From assembly GCA_001970855.1 (NCBI GenBank), contig LSSN01001469.1:36877-100876 (forward strand): a stretch of DNA of 64,000 nt, given 5' to 3'. Positions 1 through 12,475 of this stretch are shown one piece after another. A program made the position numbers and the translations under genes. The stretch's first letter is position 1; each line of letters opens with the position of its first letter. Source of the DNA: Smittium culicis. Lineage: Eukaryota > Kickxellomycota > Harpellomycetes > Harpellales > Legeriomycetaceae. The notes under the pieces were generated by a model, which was given only the letters and a program-made list of their open reading frames with translations, had not been told where the DNA came from and searched no databases.

Positions 1-1544
1 TTCTGAGATATAATATCGCTGGGATTTATATAATATCTACTATTATTATATATGGGTCTAAAAATAATAACATATATATGCACCGATTAATATGCGTTTT
101 AGTAACTATTATATTTTCAAGATAGTAAACGAGTAGGCTAGAAAGAATTATTGTGTTGAAAAAATAAATACGATTATTTATACTATAATTAATAATAGTT
201 TGTTTTAAAATATAAATAAAATGACTTTATAATTGTATACCTATTACTGAAATTTGCTACGGAGAATTTTTTTTCGAGTTCAAGTTAAGTGCCTGGCGCT
301 TTATAATTTATTAATGAAGTGAAGTATGTCGATATTTATTAAGGTGTTTGGATAGCGTGCGAATAGATGTATTATAGGTATTTCTTGATATTTCTTAGAG
401 TTTGGTGGTATTAAAGTTGGCATCAATGTCTTAGAAAATCAATGGTTTAAGTTATTAAGTTATTATAAATATAATTTATATTATCAATAAAAGCTATTTT
501 ATCTATTTGTGCGATAGGGAAAAGAGAAGCATTGAATATTAAATTTAAAAAGAGAGGATGTTGTTGAAATATATGGATGTGTATCTAATAATATCCCCTT
601 CTAGTAAAAAAAGTATTTTAAATAGCGGTTTATGTTTCTAAAGACGATGGTAATACCTTTTTATAAAATTGACATAAAATTATCATTCTAGAAAAAGGAA
701 TTCATACTAGCTGTATTAATTATTTTCCCATTCTCTATATACTGCGTTTATCTACACATCAATCACCACATGTATTTAATGCGATCCTAGATATAAAACA
801 ATAATGGATACTGTGAAACTAAATACATAGAATAATTAGATAAGACTCAATGATGATATTTCAATTTTACGCGTCGAGCCTAATATTCTATGATTTGCCA
901 ATTCCCAAATAGCGTTTGCTAATTTTACTATTAAGAATGCATATCTCTTGTATTTTCTATTCAAAAACTAAGTGAATAATAAAAAAACTAAATCTAGCTT
1001 ATAGTTATGCTAACCAGGTGAATATGCCTTCGATGCGGGGATACTTATCACACTTTAATTATGGGACTAGGAATGTACAACTAATACTTATCAAGGCCAT
1101 TGGATTTAAAAGCACAATAAATTTCTGAGTAAATAACTATGCAAATAAAATTGCTAACTGATTGTTTGAATCAGGAAAAAAAAAATCAGCTAGTAAATTG
1201 CTATTGCTCCATTTTTATAGAGATAATCATGATTCTTACTATTGCAAATAATTGATTGCACTCTGAGCGTAGCGCTAAGAGAACAATTAAAAAACTTTAC
1301 ATTCCTAAGAAACCAAATTTCCAATAAAATATTATCTTTAACTAAAGCCTATAATGATATAGCCATAGACATAAACGCGTGAATAATCAACCTCTACTCG
1401 CAAGAAAAAGTTCAACGATAACTAAACAATATTGGCTTCCGATTGGCTATAGCTCTATAACTTACTAGCGTGGAATTAAAGACTATTAAATGTGAATCGT
1501 ATTTATTTATAGACTTGTTACTAAAACCAGAAATAAGTATATGC
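1..1544. other. gene-free AT-rich stretch
   Basis: I see no coding potential on either strand: reading frames are short and there are no recognisable motifs or splice-bounded exons. It is the downstream flank of the aldo-keto reductase that follows. Confidence 0.6.
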
Positions 1545-2438
1545 CTATAAAATGTTTGTTGGATCCCAAGCAAATCTCTCAACTTTTCTTTCAGAAATTC
1601 TATCAATGGCTAGCATTTCTTCTTCTGACAAGGTGAACCTTTGGCATTCAAAGTTATGTATGAGCCTTGCTTTACTTGATGACTTGGGTAAAACAATAGT
1701 ACCATGTTGAATTCCCCAGCATAGTAAAACTTGTGCAATTGACGCACCAGTTCTAGAGGAAATATCCTCAAGCTCTTGATACTTTGTATTCCCATCTGTG
1801 AAATGACCTTTACCTAAACTAGAATAAGATTCAAAGACTATTCCTAAACTTTTTGTATAATCTACAAGATCTTTAGAATAGAGTAATGGATGAAACTCGC
1901 ATTGATTTACAAATGGGACTATCTTAGCGTACTCTTTCATTTCCTTAAGGTGATTAATCTGATAATTGCTTACACCAATAGCACGTAGTAACTTTTTCTC
2001 TTTTAGTTCCTCGAGGGCTCTCCAGCTACCAATGCGTAGCGTCTTATGATCAGGATCATTAGGATCAGAACTAGAACATCCAGGCCAATGAATTAGATAC
2101 ATGTCGATGTAGTCCAATCTCAATTTTTTAAGAGATTTGTGAACTGCCACAATAGTACTCTCATAACCTTGATCCACAGGAGCAAGTTTGCTTGTAATCC
2201 AAATATCGCTTCGTTTGACTCCATATGAATCATCAGCAAAAACCTCATGCAACGCATCTCCGATTGCGTCTTCGTTTGTATAAACAGTCGCTGTGTCAAT
2301 ATGTCTATATCCAGCGCGAATAGCATCCTTGATTAAGCTTGCGGTAAGTTCTTTGTCCTTAAGCTTGTAAGTGCCAAATCCAACTGTTGGAATTTTAAGT
2401 CCATCTCTTAACTCGGTTATTTTCTTCACAAAAGCCAT
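1545..2438 (-). CDS. aldo-keto reductase
   Basis: Intronless gene of 297 residues, the usual length for a single-domain NADPH-dependent aldo-keto reductase, a soluble (beta/alpha)8-barrel enzyme that reduces aldehydes and ketones to alcohols. The family tetrad is visible in order: Asp and Tyr in HIDTATVY (about residue 45), Lys in WITSKLAP (about 80), and His in YLIHWPG (about 115). The phosphate-binding segment LPKSSSKARLIHNF lies near residue 250, as expected for NADP(H) recognition. The nearest ATG (MAFVKKITELRDG) is at 2438; the open frame continues three codons upstream to a TTG, which I do not take as the start. The first residues match the family opening VGFGTYKL. The substrate cannot be told from sequence; GCY1-like and other AKR subfamilies share these motifs. 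It is isolated between gene-free flanks. Confidence 0.93.
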   Translation of the reverse strand: MAFVKKITELRDGLKIPTVGFGTYKLKDKELTASLIKDAIRAGYRHIDTATVYTNEDAIGDALHEVFADDSYGVKRSDIWITSKLAPVDQGYESTIVAVHKSLKKLRLDYIDMYLIHWPGCSSSDPNDPDHKTLRIGSWRALEELKEKKLLRAIGVSNYQINHLKEMKEYAKIVPFVNQCEFHPLLYSKDLVDYTKSLGIVFESYSSLGKGHFTDGNTKYQELEDISSRTGASIAQVLLCWGIQHGTIVLPKSSSKARLIHNFECQRFTLSEEEMLAIDRISERKVERFAWDPTNIL

Positions 2439-4659
2439 ATATAACAACTATTCGAAACTTGGTCTAAATTGATTATTATCAGAAAACTTTTAGAATAAAT
2501 TATTTATCTAGTTTATATTAAGAATTCAAAAAATTAATAAAAATGTAAAGGTGAATGCCGATATTATTTTGTATCCGAGTTGATTTAAACTAAAGCAGCT
2601 TTAAAGGTTTTGTAGCATTAATTCAAGGGGCTGTTAGTGTTTCATACTATTTCACGCAAACTATAGCATTGATTTTTTTAAAAAAAAAGTCTGTGGTTTC
2701 TGTTGAAACCTTTTACCACTATGTCTTTAATGCGTTAATAAAAAATCAACTTTTTGCATTTTAGGGATTTTGGTTAACATTCCAAACATTGGTCAAAACA
2801 AATATTTAATAAAGCCCTATATTTTCACTGAGTTCATAAATTTTCGAAATATAGTTTAAAATTATAAATAAAAAGGTAAATATAAAACTGTATCAAACTT
2901 TTTTTTGTCAAAGATATCCCACTTCTAACAATATCACAGCTAAGAAATAAAATTAAACTTTAAATATTGAGTTAGATTTTGAAATATTGAGTGGTGGATA
3001 ATTACCAATAAATTTTACCAAAAGCATTGCTGTTAAAAAACAATATCCAGAAAGCGTGAAGCTACTAGAGATAATGGCGTTGGGTTGGCTGAAAGTCATT
3101 TTTACGATATATTCTTAGATACTTAAATATCAGTATTAGAGACATAAAAAATCATAAAAATATTTAAGACTGATATTAAGATTTCAGACGTTTAAAGTAG
3201 TTTCCTGAATTTTTTTATTTTAGAAAATTATTTCAGCATAGTTCATAGCTTAATTATATTCTTATCATATAGGCCTAGCCGAAAATAGAAAAAACAAATC
3301 GTAAAAGTAAAAAAGCATACTTTATATTGTTTTTTGAATACAACCAAAAAACTATTGGAAAAGTATATTCACTTCTAAAATTTAAAATATAGATGATTGC
3401 TACCAAAAAAAAAAAAAAAAAACATTAGTTACGCTTTAGCGATCTTGCCTTTTTTTCGTTTCATATTTGATAATTTTGCGTAAGATGGTTATTGAAGAGT
3501 GTGTGATGGGTCGGAGGTAGCTTTAAACTATAGGCCACATCTAAACTGAATTTCTCTTTGTTGCTTGTGGTTAAGCTTAATATGTAGAATAAGTAAAATG
3601 AAAAAGGGAAATTGAAAATATGATGATACAATTACCTGAACAGTAACGATTAGCTACTTCTATTTGGATATATTGACTATTTCTTCATTTATTATGTAGG
3701 ATGATAGGGTTAAATTTGGATATTATAATCGCTATCAGAACACTTATTCTTCGAAAGACTTTCGACTATTGTTTTCTCCTTGAATGATAAAAATTAATAT
3801 ATATGATCGAAAGTGCCGTAAATTTATTCAAAATTATGCTTTATTTATTAAATTATAAATATCAAATATGATTAGTATCAGAACTAATTCACATCTAATA
3901 AATGCCTACTTGTAGTATTTAGTGACCATAGATTTGAAATCTTTAATTTAAATCGAAAAATAAAAACAATAGTTAAAGAAAATCGTATAATAAACAATGA
4001 AAAGCGGATTTTTTTAGTAGTTTTATTTTAGCTTTTTTTAAAAAAAATTCAAAAAATCAACTAAAGGCTTATTTCTAATACTAGTACCTAGTAAGGCGAT
4101 TAAAACATTCAATCAGAAGCGAAGGAAATTTTGATCGATATGACAGCTATAAAAATCTATTATTAATATCACGTGAATAAGCTTTCTCTATAAAAGTGTA
4201 AATTTCTTTATATTATGTATTAGCGGACTTCATCAAAGCCCTTTATATTATTTGGAACATATTATACAAATATAAATATTATCTCAGGAATGAAAGTAAT
4301 TAATTGAAATGGTTTAATAAAAGTTTTAATTTTTAAAATTTGAAGGTATGTGATTTTTTCTGTTCCCGATATCATTAATACTCTATGCATCGTAGACATG
4401 TAATTTCTTGAGTAGATTACGATGTTATTCCAAAATCTTGATCGCATAAATAAATTTTATAAATTTTCTGTAGAACTCTAATCATCCTGCTGTAGATTTT
4501 TTATCATTTTCCCAGCTGTAAACAGGCTTCTATCTGATATGGTCTGGATATTATATTTTGTGGAATTCGAGACATTGGTCATTGAAATTATACTTTTATC
4601 GATTTATAAAGCCGGATAATAGTTTTTCTATTTTTGAATATACAAAAGATATGGTAGTA
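2439..4659. other. gene-free AT-rich intergenic stretch
   Basis: No supportable gene. A small perfect hairpin (GGTTTC, loop TGTT, GAAACC) lies near 2697 and there are several A or T homopolymers. Reading frames are short and not protein-like. Confidence 0.55.
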
Positions 4660-4759
4660 TTAACCCTCCAAGTCCTGAATTTTTCAATTTCCAAATGATA
4701 AAGTATGCATTTTAATTATCAAATGCATATTTTATGCACTCCAGGACTTGGAGGGTTAA
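4660..4759. repeat. 100-bp palindromic element with TTAA ends
   Basis: The sequence TTAACCCTCCAAGTCCTG at 4660-4677 is repeated as its exact reverse complement at 4742-4759, so an 18-bp perfect inverted repeat bounds a 100-bp element whose interior is also partly self-complementary (AAATG/CATTT blocks around a central ATTTTAATTAT). Both ends read TTAA followed inward by CCCTC. TTAA target duplication with ends beginning CCC is the signature of piggyBac-type elements, so this may be a miniature non-autonomous relic. The ends resemble, but are not identical to, those of the roughly 197-bp repeats at 44355, 48809 and 54901. Confidence 0.7.
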
Positions 4760-6009
4760 GCCTTTTATGGATAACTGAATATTGTGATCTGTCAAAATTA
4801 TGTACAAATTATGAATTAATTAAATATGAAAATATTTCTCAGAAAAAAATTACCACTCTGATGCACAGTAGCAAACAAAATGAAAAATGAAAAAAAGAAA
4901 AGAAAATTTCTTGATAACGCAAAAAAGTTGTGCTTTTTAATAAAATTTTATAATTTATAACTTTTGTTTTATATACAAAGCTAGCTGGGCCATCAGAGTA
5001 TATAAAAGGTTTTGCATACGATTTCATAAAAATTTTCTTCTGGTTATGGAATTAGAACCCAAAGTCATTTTCAGTTGTAGCAAACTAAATTCCAGTCGAA
5101 ATAAATTAAATTCTAATAGCCATAAATTCAATTCCAGTTGAGCTAAACAGATTTAAAAATCTGAGATTTGCATCTAAAAATTTTAATATCTGAATAATAA
5201 TTATACATCGAATTTCAAGTATTATAACCCTATGTATATAATTTGTTTTTAGTATATTTTTTACTATTTAATTCTAAAATAAAATTACCAAAAGCTTGAA
5301 TAAATTTTTCTACTGGTACTAATATTCTATTACCCATCTGCATTTTTGATTGACTATTTCCTTATCACAAAAACCTTTGATTTTATTTTTTTCTTTTTTT
5401 TTTTTGCTATTAATATTCAATATTCTTTTCATTATTCTTTCTTTCTTTTTTATTATTCTTTCTCTCTTTTTTTTATTTTTCTTTCTGTCTCTATTTTTTT
5501 ATCCTTGTTTTTTTCCCACTTTTTTTATGTCCTTTTTTTCTCCCCTTATTATCAGTCATTATTTTTCTCAATTTTTTTAGTATTTCTATTTCTCTAACTT
5601 TTTTAAAAAAGCTAAATTATACCTTTTGCATGATAGTCGACATTAAAAACATCAAATCTATATCGACGATTTCACAAAAAATTTACATCTCGATAATTTA
5701 TACAACCTTTTAAAATATTATTTCCTTTATTAAAATTTATAATTAATTTTGTATTATAATAAATCGAATCTAAAATTTTTGATTCAGTGTTATGTTTATA
5801 TAAAAAAAAAAATTTAATTAATCAATACTATTTAATTGAAATATTATTTTTTTTATAATTTACTGATATTATATAATATTTTTTAGTATTTATTAGTAAA
5901 TAAATTATAAATCTATAAATTACTTATTTTTAATTTTTGTACTCAAATATTTTAGATCATTTTAAAAAAACTTTATGACAGTTCAATAATCTTTTTCTTG
6001 TTCGAAATC
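4760..6009. other. gene-free stretch with a pyrimidine-rich tract
   Basis: From about 5350 to 5580 the plus strand is almost purely T with some C, producing long phenylalanine/leucine/serine reading frames in two phases that are compositional artefacts. The rest is AT-rich with no gene signal. Confidence 0.6.
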
Positions 6010-6970
6010 ATCAAATATAAAATATATTTGTATAATACCCAATAATATATTCCCTAGAGGCACTATCAAATCCATGATCTATTTTTTAAAATATATTAGA
6101 TTTATTTTCAGGCATTGAATACCTGATTTAATTTTTAGCTTTTGAAAATAAATTTTCAATGGGGATTAAAAATAGCAAGAGAGGAAGTATATATAATCAT
6201 TTAAAATTTCTGTTTTATATTTTTATTTATTTTTATTTTCTTTCAACTAAAGTTTTATAAATATCTAAGTTGTCCATTACAAGTATATCATGTGTTACCT
6301 CGTTGATATCTAAGTCTAAAATCAATTCTTGAATGTATAATTTGAAAGTATCCGAATTTTAAGCTATTTTTCTTTTCTTGAAAGTTCTGTACACATTTTT
6401 AATGACTGTATTAAAAGTTGAAATATTTCTTGTTTTTATTCTGCAGAAAATAGTAACTGGAGATTTTTCTCTTTTAGATCTTTCATTTAATGGTCACAAT
6501 GATACTGAAAATTCAACTTCATCAACCAAAAAAAGTTCTTCAAATAAAATTCTGAAAACCAGAAGTTTTTTCGTATATTCTTCGCGAAAGATTATATTTT
6601 TTTGAATGATTCTTGTCGCTGATATGACTTTAACTCTTTTGGTATTAATAAAATTTTGGCGCGAAAATCTGTTTATTTTATATTTCGATAATTCTATTCC
6701 AAAATCACCCTTTTAATTTTATTTTTAACTAGTCCAATCCTAGAATATAATCATTTTCAAGAAATTTTAAAATAAAATTTTGTATACCTTACGTTTCCTT
6801 TTTTATGTTGGCCCTTCTTTTGGGATAGAATCAATTTTTTGACACACTTTGATGCACCTTTAACATTTTTTAAATAGTGCAAGTTTTAATTTTGAGGTTT
6901 TCAGAAATGTCTTTTATCAATTTTCCACGATTATAACTGCAAATAATTCTATTTTTATATTCATTTCTAG
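6010..6970 (-). pseudogene. degenerate Tc1/IS630-like transposase
   Basis: Read on the minus strand with stops and frame changes ignored, fragments follow the order of a Tc1/mariner/IS630 transposase. An N-terminal helix-turn-helix-like piece, SYNRGKLIKDISENLKI, lies near 6950-6900. A catalytic-core piece containing VDEVEFSVSL near 6530-6505 would carry the first Asp. The stretch DILVMDNLDIYKTLV near 6288-6244 would carry the second Asp. IPIENLFSKAKN near 6170-6135 matches the NPIEN motif of the third catalytic residue. Several in-frame stops interrupt it, so it is a dead copy. Spacing of the last two motifs, about 39 codons, fits the DD(E/D) family. I did not find clear terminal inverted repeats. 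Confidence 0.7.
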
Positions 6971-9900
6971 TAGTTTTATGGAATTTATCTAAAATAGTAA
7001 TAAAATTATGTTTTTGAATGGTATCTTAAGAAATCAATATTATTATATCTGAAGCTTCAATTAATTCTAAATATTTTATATTAGTTAAAATAAAATACTT
7101 TTAACTAAAATAATACTACATTTTTATAGTTTTTTAAATTAATTTAAGTATATGGCAGATTATTTCAAGGAGCGGAATTTTTCCTATAAAGTTTTTCCTA
7201 CTTTGCAACGTTATTTTTATTTTTAAATCTTACTAAAAATTATCATCGAATGAATAATCTAACACAACCAATAAATTTACCTAATAAAAGTAAGCAAATA
7301 GAATTTTAATGAAAAAAAGTTCCGCTTCTCCAAAGAATTTTCCATATATTACTCAAATAAAAATAATAGAAAGTTACAAAAAATGCTTATAATATTTACT
7401 ATTTTATAAAAAATAATTACCAGCCCTCTCCTCTTCCATTGATCTATTTGATCGATATCCTAAAATCACAGGACCTAATATCTGATGTTTTTATAATTTA
7501 AATAAAGTTTAAAATATAAAATGAATATATCCATTTTAATTACATACATAAATTAAATCTTTTAAGATTTAAACACCCTAATTTAAATTTTTAGGAAATT
7601 ACTTTGGTAAAAATGTAGATTCAATTGGTGCGATTAGAAATATTATATATTGACCCGAAATTAGTTAGTTATATCTTAATATGACTTTGGGTTATAATTA
7701 CATAATCGAGAGATAACTTTTTTAAAACGCGTCGCGAATTGTTTTTTCGATATTTGTTTAGCGTTTTAGAAATTCGTACGAAAATTTTGTAAAATTTTAT
7801 TCAAAGCCCTGTAATATTAAAAAAATAATTCGATAAATTAGTGTCAAATAAGTTTTTAAATCTGTAATTGCATTCAATTTCACTACTACCAGAAAAATAA
7901 AAAATTCTAAGCCGACATCATAACATTGAAAAGTTGAGAGGAGCTATTTAGAGCTCATTGAGATGTTATTAATCACCCTCGAAAGCTTTTTTATGGTATA
8001 TTTTAACTACAGAGACAGTATTTTTTAACGTAGAAATCTTTGTGATTATAAAGATTAGTGTAGACCTTTAATGGCGTTAATTAATAGTTTTTAATACGAA
8101 ACTATGATTTATTTCTATAGTTCTATCCAGAGATAAGCTTGAATATAACATATAAAATAAATTATTTTATTGAATTTTGAATGTATAATGTTATTAATTT
8201 CATTAGAATAATCAATTCAGCTCTGAAAACTTCAATTAGAAATTTGAAGGTTTATTAATATTATACAATCAGATAATAAAATTTGCGGGAAAATGTGCTG
8301 GTATTTTTAAAGTTACAGCTGAATATTTGAGTTCAAATAATCTCTTTTTTATCAACAAAGAATGTATGGTATGCTAATACAGCCATAATTCTAGAAATTA
8401 ATTTGAATTTCTTTATTTTTTTAATGGTATTCTAATCAATTATTAGGTATTTACGCGATTTACATATATAATTATATGAAAGCATAAAAACAGCCAAAAA
8501 AACATCTTTGGAAAATTAGTCTATACTTTTGGTTCATCTATTTTTTTCTGAAAATAATCTTTTTCAATTTAACTTTAATAGATATATCAATGATGTTAAA
8601 CGAAAAATGACAGTTTAATGAAACGAAATCGTAATTTTATTAATAAAAAAAATTAATTTCACAAAACTAGAAATGAAATAAGAAAAATATAAAAGCCGCG
8701 ACCTAAGAACAAAGAGTCATCATCAAAGAAAAATAAAAGTTAAAAAGAAAATGAGTAATGAGTAATGAAAGCAAGGATAAACAGAAGAATTGAGTGTTTA
8801 TTTTAAGAACTTACTTATTTTATTTTTTTTTGGTTAACTTTCTGCCATAAACCAATATTCAGCAACGCCAGTTGCAAAAAATTAATATATTAATTACATA
8901 AACTTCCTTCTGCCTGATCCTATAAACCTAGAGGTCTAAAAAAGTTATTATATTTATAACTTTTCCATTTTTTAAATAAAGATAAAATAATTCTTTTCCA
9001 TGAAAGATTATGCTGTTAAACAAAAATTTCCATATTCTAGCCTAATTTTATGCCATTTATTTTATACTCTATCATTTTAATAAAAATTTATAACTATTTT
9101 TTCCAGCATTTCAATCATAAATATGACAATTTATATTAATAAAATTATCGCTTTTTATAATCTAATAAATATTATATCAAATTCTAAAGCCCATTTATTA
9201 TTATAATTTATAAACTAATCTATAAAAAAAAACTTCTAATTTCAGCATGAGCCCTACGAGCAGATGCTCAAATAAATCGAGAAATTCAGCCGCAGTAGCT
9301 AACTCTTTTAGATATAGTTATAGGCCTTTTTTTCCGGTATGTCTTTTCTATTTAAGAAGAATTGATACAGTCGAATTTTTCTGAGCCTCTTCAATTTGAT
9401 CTTTTTCAGGAGCATCAATGTTTTATGTAGTCATTCTGTTTAGATAATTTGATGTAATTAGAGTATAATTAAGGTTTTAATTTTCAATTAAAGAAAATAG
9501 ACATTTTATTTATTATAATTTTGTATACATATTTGTTTTTTAATGCTTTTTATAGCAAAATAAGCATTTACTATTGTAAATTTAAATCTAATATTTTTCC
9601 ATTTCATAAAAACTATAGATTTCAATAGACTCTTTATATTATCTTTGTAAAATTTTCCTTTAGATTAGTTTTTGTAGTATTTCAATTAGATATTCAAATT
9701 AAATCATTATTATAGGAGCATATCAATAAGACTTGCGTGATAAATCTAGAATCAAAATCACTTGCACAAATCCCTTTTAAAAGAATAATCTGTGTTTTTT
9801 TGTATATATTTTTTGATTCTGAATTAAAAAAGTCGTACGTGATAATAATAGCGGTTAATGGATGCTCCGAGTAGAAAAATAAGCTTTCAGATTCCATTAT

Positions 9901-10106
9901 GGTTATAATAGATGTGATATCATGCTCCTAATTGCGCAAATTTATATTAAGTACTATTTTTCATGATCAAATGCTTGATTTCATGGTTTTAGCTAGTATT
10001 TTGATTAATTGTGTTGGTATATATATATCTATCCCAGAGCTAAGTTCTTACTATTTTTTAACCAAAATTTATTCGAGTTATCCTATTTCGATCTAACTCA
10101 ATTTTT
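6971..10106. other. gene-free AT-rich desert
   Basis: No gene can be supported. A patch near 9260-9430 has slightly higher GC and, on the minus strand, a short protein-like run containing DAPEKDQIEEAQKNSTVSI, possibly another transposon scrap, but no family is recognisable. Confidence 0.5.
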
Positions 10107-10148
10107 TTCTTTATACAAAGAAACTGTATATTTTCTTTGTATAAAGAA
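10107..10148. repeat. perfect 17-bp inverted repeat (hairpin)
   Basis: TTCTTTATACAAAGAAA at 10107-10123 is followed after 8 bases by its exact reverse complement at 10132-10148. Such a long perfect stem is more than AT richness alone would usually give. It could be a transposon end or a cruciform-forming site; no gene abuts it. Confidence 0.75.
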
Positions 10149-10879
10149 TTTTTTTACGAGCTAGTTTTAGATTATAAAAAAAAAATTTAATATCTTTATA
10201 TTCAACTATTACTATTACAAATAACCCTTGATATTCTTGAAAAATAAGAAATTTATGCTGTTAATTTTAGTCACACAGCTTATTATATCTATACAAGACC
10301 TCAATAAAACATAAATATATCTTATAAAGCACCATATACTCCATTATGACCATTTTTTTAAATCTCTTTCATCTAATAAAAAAAGAACGAATTAATTATA
10401 CGTAAGAATTACTTTTCATTCCTATCAGTTTTTCATCCTAAAAATATAAAATAACAAGCATGATTGAATGGATAAAGTAAGTAATATTTATATCATATTT
10501 TCTAAACTAAACAAAATCAAAATAAATTATCCTACTTTATGCTTTTTAAAATCGATTAATGTACTTTTTTCCAGAAAATTTTTTTTAAAATCAAAATTTC
10601 TGCCTTAATTTTAGATCTATATAAAATAAAGTTTATAATGATAAACAAAAAGAGTCATTGATTTCATTAAATTACAAAAAATTATATTTATTTCATTTCT
10701 ATTTAACAAAATAAATTTATTTATAATAAAGTAAATTAAATATAGTATTTGACTTTTTTTAAAAAGTAAAAAAAAGTTTTATCTAAATTTATAAAAGTTT
10801 AACGTTGTGTTTTGGCTTTTTTTTTTGAACAGTTTATAAGATCATAGTATGGATGAAGATCTCTTCTAACTTTTGAATT

Positions 10880-12475
10880 TATAGTTTCTAATCAAAGCTT
10901 ATTATTCGTATTGATCAAAAATAGCTAATCCTTTTTTTATAAGATTGATTCCTTTACCTAGCCTTGAAATAAAGTTATTATCACTTTGGATTTCATCATA
11001 TTTTTCATCATTTGAGCTTAGATAATTTTCATTGTTATATAATAAATCTTCACAAAATTCATCATCAGAATTTTCATCTATAAGAGCGTCGTTTAAATAA
11101 TCCAAAGTTAGATCTTTATAACCTAATTCTGTACCAATATTTAAGCAATCTATTTTTAAATTAGAAATCATGTTGCTTATTTCTATAAAGTAATTGTCGC
11201 ATATCCATGGCATTATGATTTCCAGACACCTCTTAAACATGAGTCTGGTACTAGTTTCGAGGATTATGAGATAATAACTATCGGATCCACTATTTTAGAA
11301 TTTCCCCAAAAATTTGATATTGTATTATCTGCATTTCTTACTGAGTCATTTAGCTTTTCAAAAGTTTTTTTTAAAATAATATGCTTTAAATTTCGAAATA
11401 ATTCCTTGTTCCATAGGCTGGATCAAAGAAGTTGTATTTTGTAGAATGAAAAGAATATCTATTTCTTCAACTAGATTTTACAAATAATTAAAGTGTAAAT
11501 ACGAATTTTCCATTAAAAGTAATATTTTTAAGTCAAAATTAATACTTTTACAATAATATTTTAGCACATTCTGGAGGCCATTCTTAAAATATCCAATGAA
11601 AATATACTTTTTCATAAAATTTTTTTTTTGAAGATCTCCAAATTACTTTTAGTCATTTTTTTGTGTCATTTTAAAGCTCTAGGGCTTCAAAAGTGCTTAT
11701 TATCATTGGACTTAATTTACAATAGCCTGTTGAATTTGATCCTGCATGAATTTAACTTTATTTTTTATGGTTTTAAACCCAGAAACTGGTTTTTTTCCCA
11801 ATGAAACATATGTTCTTTTTGGAATTCGTTTCCTATAAAGAAAATTTTCGTCGATATCAATTATCTATAATAAAAATAAAATAAAATTATAAATATTTAT
11901 TTTAATAATAAGAATTTACCTGAATGAGTAGATAATCCCCTTCTTTAAAATGTTATTCAATTCAAAAGGGAATTTACTTGCAGTTATATGGTCACCACTC
12001 GCTGCTTCTCCAGTAAATTTTATATTATTGAGACATTACCTACGTTTAAAATTTTCAAACCACGCACTACTTGCAGATAAGGTGATATTTTCTTCGCTTG
12101 GGAAAGCTTTTTTAATACCCTGAAATATTGAAAATGCTTTTTGGTTAATAGATGCTGTTGTATCTGCAGAATTTTTCCTCAACTGTAAGTCTATCCATTA
12201 TTTTAGAATTTTTTCCATTTTATAAATAATATCAATTCTATAATAAAAATTCTTATATTTACTATAACTAGACGAAATTGCATAGATTTTTCTAATTTTT
12301 CCACAATTTTTAATATTATACCTCAAAGTGATTTCATTTATTCCTTTTATTTTTGCAACTTTGGATACATTATTTTAATTTTGAAGTGTGTTTAAAACTT
12401 CTATCTTTTCAGATACTGACATAGACTTTCTCTTTTTTTCTTTTTCGATTGGTTTTCCATTTAATATGCTTTAGC
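10880..12475 (-). pseudogene. degenerate pogo/Tigger-like DDE transposase
   Basis: Minus-strand fragments follow the CENP-B/Tigger/Jerky layout. KRKSMSVSEKIEVLNTLQN near 12440-12380 matches the N-terminal CENP-B-type helix-turn-helix. LSASSAWFENFKRR near 12100-12045 matches the second DNA-binding domain, followed by GEAASGDHI near 12010. IIDIDENFLYRKRIPKRTY near 11865-11805 corresponds to the first catalytic Asp region (the family has DETGL). A downstream piece has LLLMENSYLH (the family has LLLDNAPSH), then TTSLIQPMEQGIISKFK near 11430-11390, the family's conserved segment. The end of the element is an acidic open stretch at 11240-10902 (112 residues). Numerous stops and frameshifts break it, so it is inactive. 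Confidence 0.8.

Noticed and set aside
5346..5597. Overlapping reading frames rich in Phe/Leu/Ser on the plus strand
   Set aside because: They are produced by a T/C-only tract; both frames are open for compositional reasons and show no protein pattern.
9694..9897. 67-codon frame on the minus strand
   Set aside because: No motif, no GC rise and no neighbouring exon; consistent with chance.
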